Assembly: GCF_011305995.1 (NCBI RefSeq) | Contig: NZ_CP049910.1 | Coordinates: forward strand, 558,001-622,000 | Direction of reading: 5' to 3' | Length of the DNA: 64,000 nucleotides | Source of the DNA: Diaphorobacter sp. HDW4A | Lineage (GTDB): Bacteria; Pseudomonadota; Gammaproteobacteria; Burkholderiales; Burkholderiaceae_C | In this document: positions 33,538 to 42,415 of the stretch, one piece after another | Layout of the letters: the number at the start of each line of letters is the position of its first letter | Numbering within the stretch: the first letter of the stretch is position 1 | Made by a program: the position numbers and the translations under genes | Notes under the pieces: model-generated | The model's input: the letters and a program-made list of their open reading frames with translations, nothing else | Told to the model about the DNA's origin: nothing | Database searches by the model: none

Positions 33538-33874
33538 TTCAGCACCCCGATGGCCAGTGCAAACTCCCCCGTCTGTGGCCACCCCAAGCTCCCCCAGGCA
33601 AGGACGGCGGATTATGAAGGCTCGGTGCTGAGGGCCAGGCGGCTGGCGGCCTCCTTGAGCCACACAAACCTGGGAGTTCTGACCATCCCCAGTTGCCAGG
33701 TTTGATCAGTGTTCATCGGGGTTGTGGCAGTTTTGCAAGGCCGACTACAGAGCGGGCGGCGGCGCCGTGGATAACGCTACGCCGCAGGGCTCCACTTAAC
33801 CGAGGGGATTTCCAGTCCAAGCAAACGGGGCCACCTCTAAGTTGGAATTGCCGCATGGCGCGCCACGACAAATA

Positions 33875-36067
33875 TCAGAAGCGATATGTCGTACTCAGGT
33901 TGACCGTTCGTCTGACCCCCGGATAGTAGCCATAGGCGAAGGATCCAACATAATCTTTATTAAGTGCGTTGTTTATGTTCAACACGGTAGACCATTGCTT
34001 CGCATCGTAGCGGATCGCCACGTCCATCAGCGTATGCGACGGAATGGTCACGAGGTTCTCACTGTCAGCGTAACGCTTGCCGACGTGGCGTACTCCCATA
34101 CCGAAGCCGAGCCCGCGTAGATCTCCACCCTGAACACGGTAGTCCAGCCAAGCCGAAGCCATCTGTTGGGGTACATTGACGGGACGTTTCCCAAGATCTA
34201 TATCGTTGCTGCGTGTGACCTCAGTTTTGCTCAAGGTATATTGCGCGGAAACGTTTAATCCTCGGGTTATCTCCTGCTTGACTTCCACTTCCAAGCCGCG
34301 TGACAGGATCTCGCCAGTCTGAACCGCGTAGCCCACATGATCCGGGTCGGTTGTTTGTACGTTCGTTTTACTCAGGTTGAATAGCGAGGCAGAGATCAGA
34401 CCATTGCCCTGATTAGGTTGGTATTTCACACCCACTTCATACTGCTTCCCGCGGGAAGGATCGAAGCGTTTGCCCGAAAAATCCGCACCGGTCTGAGGCA
34501 GGAACGATTCAGTGTAGCTTGCATACGGCGCCCATCCGGAGCTCGTGAGATAGCTTATTCCCAGGCGTCCTGTGACCGCTGAGTCATTAACCGAAGTGCT
34601 GGTGCCAGTTAGGTGGTCACTGCTGCGGGTTTGGACTGAGTCATGACGTAAACCCGCGTTCAGGCGCCAATGCTGTCCCAACTTCATCTGGTCTTGGATA
34701 TACACGCCGGTTTGCCGCTGAACGTCTTGTGAGTCGGAATACGCTGTTTGCGGTTCGGATACGGCGAGACCATAGAGTGGGGATAGAACATTCAATCCCG
34801 GCGCCGCGCCAATTGTGGCCTTGGCTTTGTAATTGATTCGAATCCAGTCTAGGCCCAATAGCGTTGTATGCTCAATACCGCCAAGCTGGAACCGTCCCAT
34901 CAGCTGATTGTCAATGGCCGTGTGACGCATCGACTCATAGTGGCCGTAGGCATCGCGCGTCATGTTTCCCAGGGTGTCTGCGCTTTCGACGCCCCAGCCC
35001 CATACGAACCGGGTGTCGACATTGTTCGACGCCGTGCGCATGTTTTGACGGAACGTCCATGTGGCGTTGAGTCGATGCTCAAACTGATACCCAAGACTCC
35101 ATTGCCGTTGGTTGTGTCGATCAAAAGCCGGCTCACCGGTTAGCACTCCGGAGCGCTGTTGGCCCGGTCCTAGATACTCGGTCGCATTTGTCCCCGCGCG
35201 GATATCCAGAAAATCAGAAAGCAGAGTCAATGAAGTGTCATCAGACTGACGCCAGGTAATTGACGGAGCCAAGTAGACGCGCTTCGTACGTTTATCGTCA
35301 TAGTTTGGATAGTCGTTTTGTGGTTGATTGTCACGGCCGAGTGCAATCAGTCTATACATCAAACTTCCGTCCTCTGAGAGGAGGCCCCCTACGTCAGTTG
35401 CCAACTCTCGTCGGCCGAAGTTGCCGATTTGAACCCGTACTTCATTGTTGGGGGCTGCATCGGGGCGCTTACTTACGCGCGCCACTACGCCACCAGCATC
35501 GCCCTGGCCGTACATAACCGATGACGGACCGCGAAGAACTTCAATCCGCTCCAACCCATAGGGTTCGTTCTGCTGGCTTGTGTAACCACTTCCCGGCTGG
35601 CGCAAGCCATCTAGATAGCTGGCAGAGTAGATGTTCTCAAAGCCACGGATGGTGAACCACTCAAAGCCTCGATCATCGCGACCGTAGGTTTCCGCAAGAA
35701 CACCAGGCACATAGCGGATGGCTTCGATGACCGATGTTGCTCCGCGCGCGTCAAGCTCCTCCCTAGTGATCACCGAAACTGACTGCGGCGTTTCAAGGAT
35801 CGAAGTGTCGGTTTTTGTTGCGGTGGAACTACGCTTCGCTACATAGCCTTGCACCGGTCCTGTCGCCGTTTCCTGATCAGCTCTTGCCTTAACAGACACT
35901 ACCGGTAATGTGGCTTCCAGAGGTTCATTTTGAGTATCCGCGGACTCGGCAGCGCAGGCAATGCTGGTGACAAATAACCCGAGAAGGCCCGCTTGGAGCG
36001 CGCGCGCGATTGGGGTGAGTTGTGCGACAGGCACCTCTCTTTCATACAGATTGCTGAGATTGAGCAT
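33875..36067 (-). CDS. TonB-dependent ferric-siderophore receptor
   Basis: This 730-residue outer-membrane protein has an N-terminal signal segment (cleavage probably after SIACA, near residue 40), a plug domain (TPQSVSVITREEL, then IRGFENIYSAS and IEVLRGPSSVMYGQGDAGG) and a 22-strand-type barrel ending in a terminal Phe (STTYRF). No STN signalling domain precedes the plug, so it should import but not signal through a FecR. It lies 57 bases downstream of the ornithine monooxygenase gene on the same strand and probably shares its ECF-sigma promoter at 37500-37524. It is the likely receptor for the siderophore made here. Its GC is visibly lower than its neighbours, suggesting a different history. 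The start has no strong Shine-Dalgarno. Confidence 0.92.
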   Translation of the reverse strand: MLNLSNLYEREVPVAQLTPIARALQAGLLGLFVTSIACAAESADTQNEPLEATLPVVSVKARADQETATGPVQGYVAKRSSTATKTDTSILETPQSVSVITREELDARGATSVIEAIRYVPGVLAETYGRDDRGFEWFTIRGFENIYSASYLDGLRQPGSGYTSQQNEPYGLERIEVLRGPSSVMYGQGDAGGVVARVSKRPDAAPNNEVRVQIGNFGRRELATDVGGLLSEDGSLMYRLIALGRDNQPQNDYPNYDDKRTKRVYLAPSITWRQSDDTSLTLLSDFLDIRAGTNATEYLGPGQQRSGVLTGEPAFDRHNQRQWSLGYQFEHRLNATWTFRQNMRTASNNVDTRFVWGWGVESADTLGNMTRDAYGHYESMRHTAIDNQLMGRFQLGGIEHTTLLGLDWIRINYKAKATIGAAPGLNVLSPLYGLAVSEPQTAYSDSQDVQRQTGVYIQDQMKLGQHWRLNAGLRHDSVQTRSSDHLTGTSTSVNDSAVTGRLGISYLTSSGWAPYASYTESFLPQTGADFSGKRFDPSRGKQYEVGVKYQPNQGNGLISASLFNLSKTNVQTTDPDHVGYAVQTGEILSRGLEVEVKQEITRGLNVSAQYTLSKTEVTRSNDIDLGKRPVNVPQQMASAWLDYRVQGGDLRGLGFGMGVRHVGKRYADSENLVTIPSHTLMDVAIRYDAKQWSTVLNINNALNKDYVGSFAYGYYPGVRRTVNLSTTYRF

Positions 36068-36124
36068 GGCTAGTTAGCTTGGTTGGAGGATAAAGTGCTG
36101 GGGAGGAGGCAAGAGCAGGCCCAA

Positions 36125-37414
36125 TCAGAGGGCGCTAACTGCCATTCGTTGCTTGGGAGACTGTGTCGTTGAAAACAAGGCTTCACCGATCTCGCCCGTA
36201 CGCACCGCAGTCACTGACAGCAGCGTGTCACTCAGGCCGTGTGTTGGTTCGCTGGCGCCCTGCACGAAGATCGCCGGGTGGAAATCGGGAGCGGTCTGGA
36301 GACGATAGTGACGGTCGATTTCGAAGCTGCCGAGATGCGGAGCCAGGGAGGTGAGCACGGTCTTGTGGTACTCGCGCTCGTAGCCTGTCGCCAGTACTAC
36401 TGCGTCATAGCGGGTGGTGCTGGTTCGTTCGCTGTTCAGGTCATGCAGCGTCAGGTGCACGCCGTCGTTGGTGGCACGGACATCCCTAACCTCATGTCGG
36501 CGCAGGAATTGGTGGCGTGTCTCTGCCTTGACCTTCTGTTCGTAGAACACCTTGAAGATCTGCTGGATCAATTCCAGATCCGGGCAGGCGTAGTTCGTAT
36601 GGCGAAACTCGCGCAGCAGTTCAACGCGCTCGGCCGGGGTGCGGCTGAACATGTGGTCGACGAAATCGACGTTGAAGATCTCGTTGACGAAGGGACTGTC
36701 GTCGGACGGCTTGATCGCCCGGGCGCGCATGACGAGGTCGACCTGGGGAGTGTTGGGCCGGCCGTGGAGATCCATGAAAATCTCGGCAGCGCTCTGGCCG
36801 GCGCCGATGATGGCGATCTTCTGGGCATCGGGATTGGCTGCGATGCTGCGCAGGTAGTTGTGGGAATGAAAGACTCGCGGATCGTCCTTGAAGGGACGGA
36901 AGCACTCGGGCACATGAACGGTGCCGCCAACGCTCACGACGAGGTTGCGGGCCAGGCGCTCATGCACTTCGCCGGCCTGGTCGCGTGAGCGCACGCGCAG
37001 CAGGGCGACTTCGCCGCCGCGCTTCTCCGGCAACACCTCCACTACGTCCTCGCCATAGACGCAACGATCCTCGAACTGGGCCGCAGCCCAAGCGAAGTAG
37101 TCACTGAACTCGTGGCGGCTGGGGAAGAAGGTTTTCAGGTTGATGAAGTCCTGCAGACGCTGCTTTTCGTGCAGGTAGTTGACGAAGGTGAAGCGGCTGG
37201 TCGGGTTGCGCAGCGTGGCGAGATCCTTGAGGAAGGAGATCTGCATGTGTGCGTGATCAAGCACCATGTTCGGGTGCCAGGTGAAGGCGGCTTGCCGTTC
37301 GATGAACAGTGAGCTGATGTTGTGGGCGCCGGTCTGCCGCTTCTCGTCCAGGGCGATGGCAAGCGCGATGTTGGATGGACCGAAGCCGATGCCGATGAAG
37401 TCATGAATGAGCAT
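36125..37414 (-). CDS. L-ornithine N5-monooxygenase (PvdA/SidA family)
   Basis: This 429-residue flavoprotein begins with the FAD-binding motif GIGFGPSNIALA, has the NADPH-binding GAGQSAAEIFMDL in the middle and the ATGYE motif near the C-terminus, as in ornithine and lysine N-hydroxylases. The substrate is probably ornithine, since the context has a hydroxyornithine formyltransferase and adenylation domains with hydroxy-Orn codes. The ATG at 37414 has AAAGGAG about 7 bases upstream; an earlier in-frame start at 37450 is less likely. An ECF-sigma promoter lies about 85 bases upstream on the same strand, and the receptor gene follows downstream. It supplies the hydroxamate precursor. Confidence 0.94.
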   Translation of the reverse strand: MLIHDFIGIGFGPSNIALAIALDEKRQTGAHNISSLFIERQAAFTWHPNMVLDHAHMQISFLKDLATLRNPTSRFTFVNYLHEKQRLQDFINLKTFFPSRHEFSDYFAWAAAQFEDRCVYGEDVVEVLPEKRGGEVALLRVRSRDQAGEVHERLARNLVVSVGGTVHVPECFRPFKDDPRVFHSHNYLRSIAANPDAQKIAIIGAGQSAAEIFMDLHGRPNTPQVDLVMRARAIKPSDDSPFVNEIFNVDFVDHMFSRTPAERVELLREFRHTNYACPDLELIQQIFKVFYEQKVKAETRHQFLRRHEVRDVRATNDGVHLTLHDLNSERTSTTRYDAVVLATGYEREYHKTVLTSLAPHLGSFEIDRHYRLQTAPDFHPAIFVQGASEPTHGLSDTLLSVTAVRTGEIGEALFSTTQSPKQRMAVSAL

Positions 37415-37499
37415 GCCGCACTCCTTTGTCAGGTTGGGTTGGCACCACATGGGTGCGCCAAGTTGCCGACCACATGTCCGGCCGGATTACAGATACCTA

Positions 37500-37524
37500 G
37501 ACGGGGTGCCCCGGCGTTTGTTTA
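37500..37524 (-). promoter_or_regulatory. Predicted ECF-sigma promoter for monooxygenase and receptor
   Basis: On the minus strand TAAA (37524-37521, extended TAAACAAA) is followed after 17 bp by CGTC (37503-37500). It faces away from the plus-strand promoter at 37563, 38 bp away, giving a compact divergent control region. Confidence 0.7.
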
Positions 37525-37562
37525 GTCGACCAGCCTGAGTGCTTTCTTCGGGGGGTGGTTCT

Positions 37563-37587
37563 TAAACAATCGAGCTGGTTGTTCGTC
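37563..37587 (+). promoter_or_regulatory. Predicted ECF-sigma promoter for formyltransferase/HDAC-like/acylase
   Basis: TAAA (37563-37566, extended TAAACAAT) is followed after 17 bp by CGTC (37584-37587). It lies about 150 bases before the formyltransferase start. Confidence 0.7.
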
Positions 37588-37740
37588 TTGCATGCGTGAT
37601 GTGTCGATCTGTCTGGAGGGTTGAGCGCCCTCCTTCGTGATCGGGCACGGAAGTGCTGCTGCGTTGCCGTCGCGTCGGGGCGCTCGGGTGCGGGCATGCG
37701 GGTCATTTCTTCCTTCAACTTTTTTGGCGATTGGGCGCAG

Positions 37741-38592
37741 ATGGCAAAGACGAAGCTTGTTTACATTTGGTCGTTGAGGAATGCGGCGGCCGACAAGGCT
37801 GGGCAGTACATCGAGTACAAGGGGGAGCGGCGTTACATGAAGTCGCCGCTCGAGGACCTGGTCGAAGCCTTGAATGGGACGGGGCTGGGGGATGCCTACT
37901 CCCTGGAGGCGGTCGTGTTTGACGACGACGAGGAGTCGGCTCGGGACGGGGTGGCAGTCAAGGACTACGGCTTTTCGTATCAACCTGGCAGGCAGTGGTT
38001 CTATCCGCCGGCGCTCGAGGTGGGTGGGCGGCGGGTGAACGATCTGCTGTGTGCCATCCCTTCGACATACCGCCGGCTGCCCCTGGACGCGGCTGAGCGT
38101 GTTGCGGGCAAGAGCGCTTTCGAGGCTCGCCTACTGGACAAGTTGCTGACGCTGGGCGCGGAACTCGTGGTGCTGGACGGATTGCTGGTGATCCTCGATG
38201 AACTGGTGCGTCCGGGCGCGCCGTTCGACCGCAAGATCGTCAACATCCACCCCGGCATCACCCGGATCGAGTCGCCTTACGAGCGCCGGGGTGCCTATGC
38301 AACCCTCGATGCGCTGCATGGGGCAAAGGGGAAAAAGGTGGTGAACTGGCAGACGATGGAGGTGAAGCCAGTGCCGGTGGTGGACATGACCGGGGCATCG
38401 TTTCACTACGTCGATAACGGTATCGATTCCGGCGAGGTGATCGTCGACGTGCTCAATACCCGGATCGATCCGCGGGACACCATCCTGGAATTGCGCTGGA
38501 ACAATTTCAACAACAGCCTGTTCCCGGCGCTGCGGCAGGGGCTGGCGCACATGGCCGGGCTGTCTGACGTGGTTGGGAACGAGCCGGCATGA
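37741..38592 (+). CDS. N5-hydroxyornithine formyltransferase (PvdF-like)
   Basis: This 283-residue protein has the formyltransferase-fold motif with NIHPGIT followed by ESPYERRGAYATLDAL, and a C-terminal GASFHYVDNGIDSGEVI, where the Asp/His arrangement of formyl-THF-dependent enzymes is found. It should formylate N5-hydroxyornithine to give the hydroxamate, working after the monooxygenase encoded divergently. I place the start at ATG 37741 because the next residues (KTKLVYIWSLR) look like the family N-terminus; an ATG at 37696 is also in frame. Its stop overlaps the next start (ATGA), and the ECF-sigma promoter lies at 37563. Whether one or both hydroxy-Orn residues are formylated cannot be read from sequence. 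Confidence 0.85.
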   Translation: MAKTKLVYIWSLRNAAADKAGQYIEYKGERRYMKSPLEDLVEALNGTGLGDAYSLEAVVFDDDEESARDGVAVKDYGFSYQPGRQWFYPPALEVGGRRVNDLLCAIPSTYRRLPLDAAERVAGKSAFEARLLDKLLTLGAELVVLDGLLVILDELVRPGAPFDRKIVNIHPGITRIESPYERRGAYATLDALHGAKGKKVVNWQTMEVKPVPVVDMTGASFHYVDNGIDSGEVIVDVLNTRIDPRDTILELRWNNFNNSLFPALRQGLAHMAGLSDVVGNEPA

Positions 38593-39635
38593 TCACGTTC
38601 TTCAATGCCGATCACGTTCATCACCAAGGCAAGCTGGAGATGTTCCGTGGCGAGCTGGTGCCGTGCTTCGAGGTCTTGGCGCGAGCCGAGCGCGTTCTAG
38701 ACGAACTGCAGCGGCGTCGACTGGGTGCCATCGAGGCGCCGTTGCCTTGCGGCGATTCTGCGTTGTACCGGGTTCATGCGCCGCGCTACGTCGATTTCCT
38801 TCGCGGCGCCTGGGACGAGTGGGTTGCCCTGGATCCGGCGCACGGGAATCGTGATGCGCTGCCTTCGGTTTGGCCGGTGCGGCAACATCGCAGCGACGTC
38901 CTGCCCGAGAACTTTGCGGCACGCATGGGTCTGTTCTCATTCGATGTGGGTACGCCGCTCACCAGCGGTACTTGGTGTGCTGCGCGTGGTGGTGCGGCGT
39001 GTGCGCTGTCTGCCGTCGAATGCATCCGCTCAGGCGCAAAGTCGGCCTTCGCGCTGACGCGTCCGCCAGGCCATCATGCCGGCCATGACTTCTTCGGGGG
39101 CTACTGCTTCTTGAACAACGCCGCCATCGCGGCGCAGGCGCTGCGCGACGGCGGTGCGGAGCGGGTGGCGGTGCTGGACGTCGACTACCACCACGGCAAC
39201 GGCACGCAGAGCCTCTTCTACGAGCGTGCCGATGTCTTTTTCGCGAGCATTCACGGCGATCCGCGAACCGAGTACCCGTTTTATCTCGGCTATGCCGACG
39301 AGGCGGGGGTGGGGGCCGGATGTGGCTTCAATTTGAATATTCCGTTGCCGCGAGGAACCGAGCTCCCAGTCTGGCGTGCGGCGCTGGCGGATGCGCTGCG
39401 CGCCATCGGCGACTTCCGCGCCGATGCCCTGGTGGTGTCGCTGGGGGTCGATACCTTCGAGGCCGACCCGATCTCCGGGTTCCGATTGCGCAGTGACGAC
39501 TACCTCCGGGTCGGCGAGGACATCGCCCGCGCCGGGCTGCCCACGGTGTTTGTGCTGGAAGGCGGCTACGCGGTAGAGGAGATCGGAGTCAATGTGGTGA
39601 ACGTACTGGAAGGGTTTGAAGCGTGTTCTTCTTGA
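38589..39635 (+). CDS. HDAC-like amidohydrolase (acetylpolyamine amidohydrolase family)
   Basis: This 348-residue zinc amidohydrolase carries the class motifs RPPGHHAG, GYCFLNNAA, DVDYHHGNGT and LGVDTFEADP, which contain the zinc ligands and the His-Asp charge relay of histone deacetylase/acetylpolyamine amidohydrolase enzymes. Family members remove acetyl or other short acyl groups from amines. It overlaps the formyltransferase gene by 4 bases and the acylase gene by 13, so the three are co-translated in the ECF-sigma regulon. A role in trimming acylated ornithine or an N-acyl intermediate of the siderophore is plausible but unproven. The length and catalytic residues appear complete. Confidence 0.9.
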   Translation: MITFFNADHVHHQGKLEMFRGELVPCFEVLARAERVLDELQRRRLGAIEAPLPCGDSALYRVHAPRYVDFLRGAWDEWVALDPAHGNRDALPSVWPVRQHRSDVLPENFAARMGLFSFDVGTPLTSGTWCAARGGAACALSAVECIRSGAKSAFALTRPPGHHAGHDFFGGYCFLNNAAIAAQALRDGGAERVAVLDVDYHHGNGTQSLFYERADVFFASIHGDPRTEYPFYLGYADEAGVGAGCGFNLNIPLPRGTELPVWRAALADALRAIGDFRADALVVSLGVDTFEADPISGFRLRSDDYLRVGEDIARAGLPTVFVLEGGYAVEEIGVNVVNVLEGFEACSS

Positions 39636-42124
39636 GCGGGTTGTCGGGAGTGGGGCGAGGCGCGCTTGCATGGCGCGCTTGGGCGTTGATGCTTTGTGGC
39701 GGGCTGCTGCTGTTGGCGGGGGGCTCGCATGCGAAGGAGCGCGTGCCGTTGGAGCAGTCGGTTGTGACAGGTGTCGAAATTCGGCGCACCACGGATGGCA
39801 TTCCGCATCTGCGGGCGGGCAGTTGGCGTGAGCTCGGGATCGGCGTTGGCTATGTCCAGGCGCAGGACGCGCTGTGTACCTTGGCCGAAGCGTTCGTCAC
39901 CTACGAGGGGAGGCGCGCCTGGTTCTTCGGGGCCGATGGCAGGCCGGCGCGGGACTCCACCTTCGGAAGGCCGAAGAATGTCGATCTGGATTTCTTCTTC
40001 CGCGCCTTCGCTGATGACGTCGTGTTGGCCCGTTACCGGGAGCAGCATCCGCCCGAGCTGAATGAACTCATCGACGGATTTGCTGCGGGTTACAACCGCT
40101 ATCTTGCGGATGCTCGCAACGGCCGTGCTCGGGCCGTCGGTCGGTCATGCCTGAAGCAAGCTTGGGTTCGGGACATCACGGCGGACGACATTCATCGGCG
40201 CATGTATGCGGCCCAGATTGCCGCGGGCTATGCCAAGTTCGTGACCGAGATGGCCAACGCCAAGCCCACGAAGTCCGCAGCAGTGGCTGAAACGGGGAAG
40301 GGGGGCGATACAGCGCTGCGCGCTCGGCTCGCCCAAAGGATAGGCACGCAGCCCGGCATTGGCAGCAACGTCCTCGCTTTCGGCCGCGAGGCCACGGGGG
40401 GTGACGGAGCAGTGTTGTTTGGCAATCCTCATTGGTATTGGGGCGGGCCGGATCGCTTCTACCAGATGCACCTGACGATCCCCGGCAAGGTCGATGTGGC
40501 GGGTGTCGCCTTTCTGGGTGTGCCGGTGGTCATGATCGGTTTCAACGATCATGTGGCCTGGAGTCATACGGTCTCGGAAGCACGCCGTTTCGGGCTGTTC
40601 GATGTGGCGCTGGATGAAGCCGATCCGACGCGTTATCGGGTCGATGGAAAGACCGAGGAAATGATGGCGTACGAGGTTGGCGTTGACGTGCGTGGGGATG
40701 ATGGGCGCGTGCGCCGCTTGACACGCACCTTCTATCGAACCCGTTTCGGACCGATGGTGGATCTTGGTGACCACAACGCCGCCTTCGGCTGGGGCTCGGC
40801 CCACGCATTGGTCATTCGGGATGTGAATGCGGAGAACTTTCGCATCTTCCGCAATTTCTTCTACTGGAATCAGGCGAAGTCGCTGGATGACTTCATCGCG
40901 ATCCAGCGCCGCGAGGCGGCCGTGCCATGGGTTAATACGGTGGCCATTGGCCAAGGGGACGGGCGGGTCTGGTACGGCGATGTCGGAGCGGTGCCCAATG
41001 CCCCGGACGATCTGCGCAAGGCGTGCATGACGCCGCTGGCAACGGGCTTCGCGAATGTGGATCCGCTCACTCCCGTCCTCGACGGCAGTCGCTCGGCCTG
41101 CGATTGGCGGGCCGATTTGTCCGCGGTGCAGCCGGGTGCCATGCCGGTTGCTGCATTGCCCTGGCTGCTGCGCGAAGACTATGTGGCGAACATGAACGAC
41201 AGTTACTGGCTCAGCAGTGTCCGCCAGCCGTTGGAAGGGTTTCCTTCACTGTTGGGTGGCGAGCGCCAGCCGTTGGGGCTGCGGGGTAGATTGGGGCACC
41301 ACATGGCGCTTGATCTGCTCCAGTGGCAGGCCGCATCGGCCGAAGCCCTGAGTCGCCGCGCGATGAGGGACGTGCTGACGCCACGGGCCTATTCGGCCGA
41401 ACTGTTCAAGGATGAGGTACTCGCCCAGGCTTGTGCTCAGCGGTTGGTCCAACTGGATGCCGCCGCGCTGAAGGCAGCGGGGCTGGATGGGCTGGTGAAG
41501 GTTTCGTCAGCGGTGCGCAAGGTCGACATCGGACGGGCTTGCACAGTCCTGCGCCGCTGGTCGAACAAGGCCAATGCTGACGACCGTGGTGCCTTGCTTT
41601 GGGAGGCGCTCTGGGCTCGCCTGGAGCAGATTCCGGCCGACGACCTCTACGGGGTCGCGTTTTCCGGCGACGCACCCTTGGATTCGCCTCGCAAGCTGCA
41701 GGTGGGCGACGGACGGGCGACCAAGGCTTTGGCTGTGACCGTGCTGGAGTTTGGTGCCAAAGGCTGGCCGTTGGATGAGGCGTTGGGTAACCGTCGCTTC
41801 GTGGCAAGCGGCGGGCATCGCTATCCGATCTATGGCGGATGTCATTCGGCGGGCTATTTCACCGTGGCCTGCGATGATGACGGTGGCAACCGAATGGGGC
41901 CGGACTCCTTGGCGAACAGCTACCTTCAGGTGGTGCGCTTCGGTTCTTTCGGAGTGGAGGCCCACACGCTGCTTGCACACGGCCAGGACGAAGCCGCAGT
42001 GGTCGGCGGTCAAGGTGCGGCCCCGGTTGCCCGGTATGCCCGCAAGGCTTGGCTGCGCTTCCCGTTCCGTGAGGACGAGATCAGGCGCGATCCAGGGTTG
42101 AAACGCACCGTACTGCAGCGCTGA
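39623..42124 (+). CDS. Periplasmic penicillin-acylase-type Ntn hydrolase (PvdQ-like)
   Basis: This 833-residue protein starts with a signal peptide (hydrophobic LMLCGGLLLLAGG, cleavage after SHA). The alpha-chain has the family start VEIRRTTDGIPHLRA. The autocatalytic site is GIGSN, where Ser248 becomes the N-terminal nucleophile of the beta-chain, followed by GNPHW and later WSHTVSE. PvdQ-type acylases remove the fatty acyl chain from pyoverdine precursors in the periplasm. The presence of a FAAL starter and a PvdE-like exporter in the same regulon suggests the same job here. The start is GTG 39623 with AAGGG upstream, overlapping the amidohydrolase gene. Acyl-homoserine-lactone degradation is a possible side activity. 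Confidence 0.9.
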   Translation: MFFLSGLSGVGRGALAWRAWALMLCGGLLLLAGGSHAKERVPLEQSVVTGVEIRRTTDGIPHLRAGSWRELGIGVGYVQAQDALCTLAEAFVTYEGRRAWFFGADGRPARDSTFGRPKNVDLDFFFRAFADDVVLARYREQHPPELNELIDGFAAGYNRYLADARNGRARAVGRSCLKQAWVRDITADDIHRRMYAAQIAAGYAKFVTEMANAKPTKSAAVAETGKGGDTALRARLAQRIGTQPGIGSNVLAFGREATGGDGAVLFGNPHWYWGGPDRFYQMHLTIPGKVDVAGVAFLGVPVVMIGFNDHVAWSHTVSEARRFGLFDVALDEADPTRYRVDGKTEEMMAYEVGVDVRGDDGRVRRLTRTFYRTRFGPMVDLGDHNAAFGWGSAHALVIRDVNAENFRIFRNFFYWNQAKSLDDFIAIQRREAAVPWVNTVAIGQGDGRVWYGDVGAVPNAPDDLRKACMTPLATGFANVDPLTPVLDGSRSACDWRADLSAVQPGAMPVAALPWLLREDYVANMNDSYWLSSVRQPLEGFPSLLGGERQPLGLRGRLGHHMALDLLQWQAASAEALSRRAMRDVLTPRAYSAELFKDEVLAQACAQRLVQLDAAALKAAGLDGLVKVSSAVRKVDIGRACTVLRRWSNKANADDRGALLWEALWARLEQIPADDLYGVAFSGDAPLDSPRKLQVGDGRATKALAVTVLEFGAKGWPLDEALGNRRFVASGGHRYPIYGGCHSAGYFTVACDDDGGNRMGPDSLANSYLQVVRFGSFGVEAHTLLAHGQDEAAVVGGQGAAPVARYARKAWLRFPFREDEIRRDPGLKRTVLQR

Positions 42125-42415
42125 TAGAAGGCGCGCTTGCAGAGAAAAATGGAGCGGAGTTGAATCCGATGAGCCGGGCTGCGCCGTGTCGCATTGCTGG
42201 CACGGTGGCGGTTCTGCGGTGGGGGTAGGGTCTGGTTGGGCCTTTCTCCCGCGGATTCGCCGTTGCAGCGACGCCTTTCATTTGCCCTCCTCCATCGGAA
42301 GCCTCGTGTCGGCCGTCGATCTGGCCATTCACCAACAGGTTCATGCGCTCTACAGTGACCACCACGGTTGATCGCACGGGTCATCATCCGGGCGCGATGA
42401 CCGGGGTGGATAATT
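42125..42415. other. Convergent intergenic region
   Basis: About 290 bases separate the convergent acylase and FhuF-like genes. Open frames exist on both strands but none has a plausible start signal or recognisable product. No clear terminator is visible. Confidence 0.4.

Noticed and set aside
42081..42377. 98-codon minus-strand frame between acylase and FhuF-like genes
   Set aside because: No Shine-Dalgarno, low-complexity basic composition and overlap with the end of the acylase gene.
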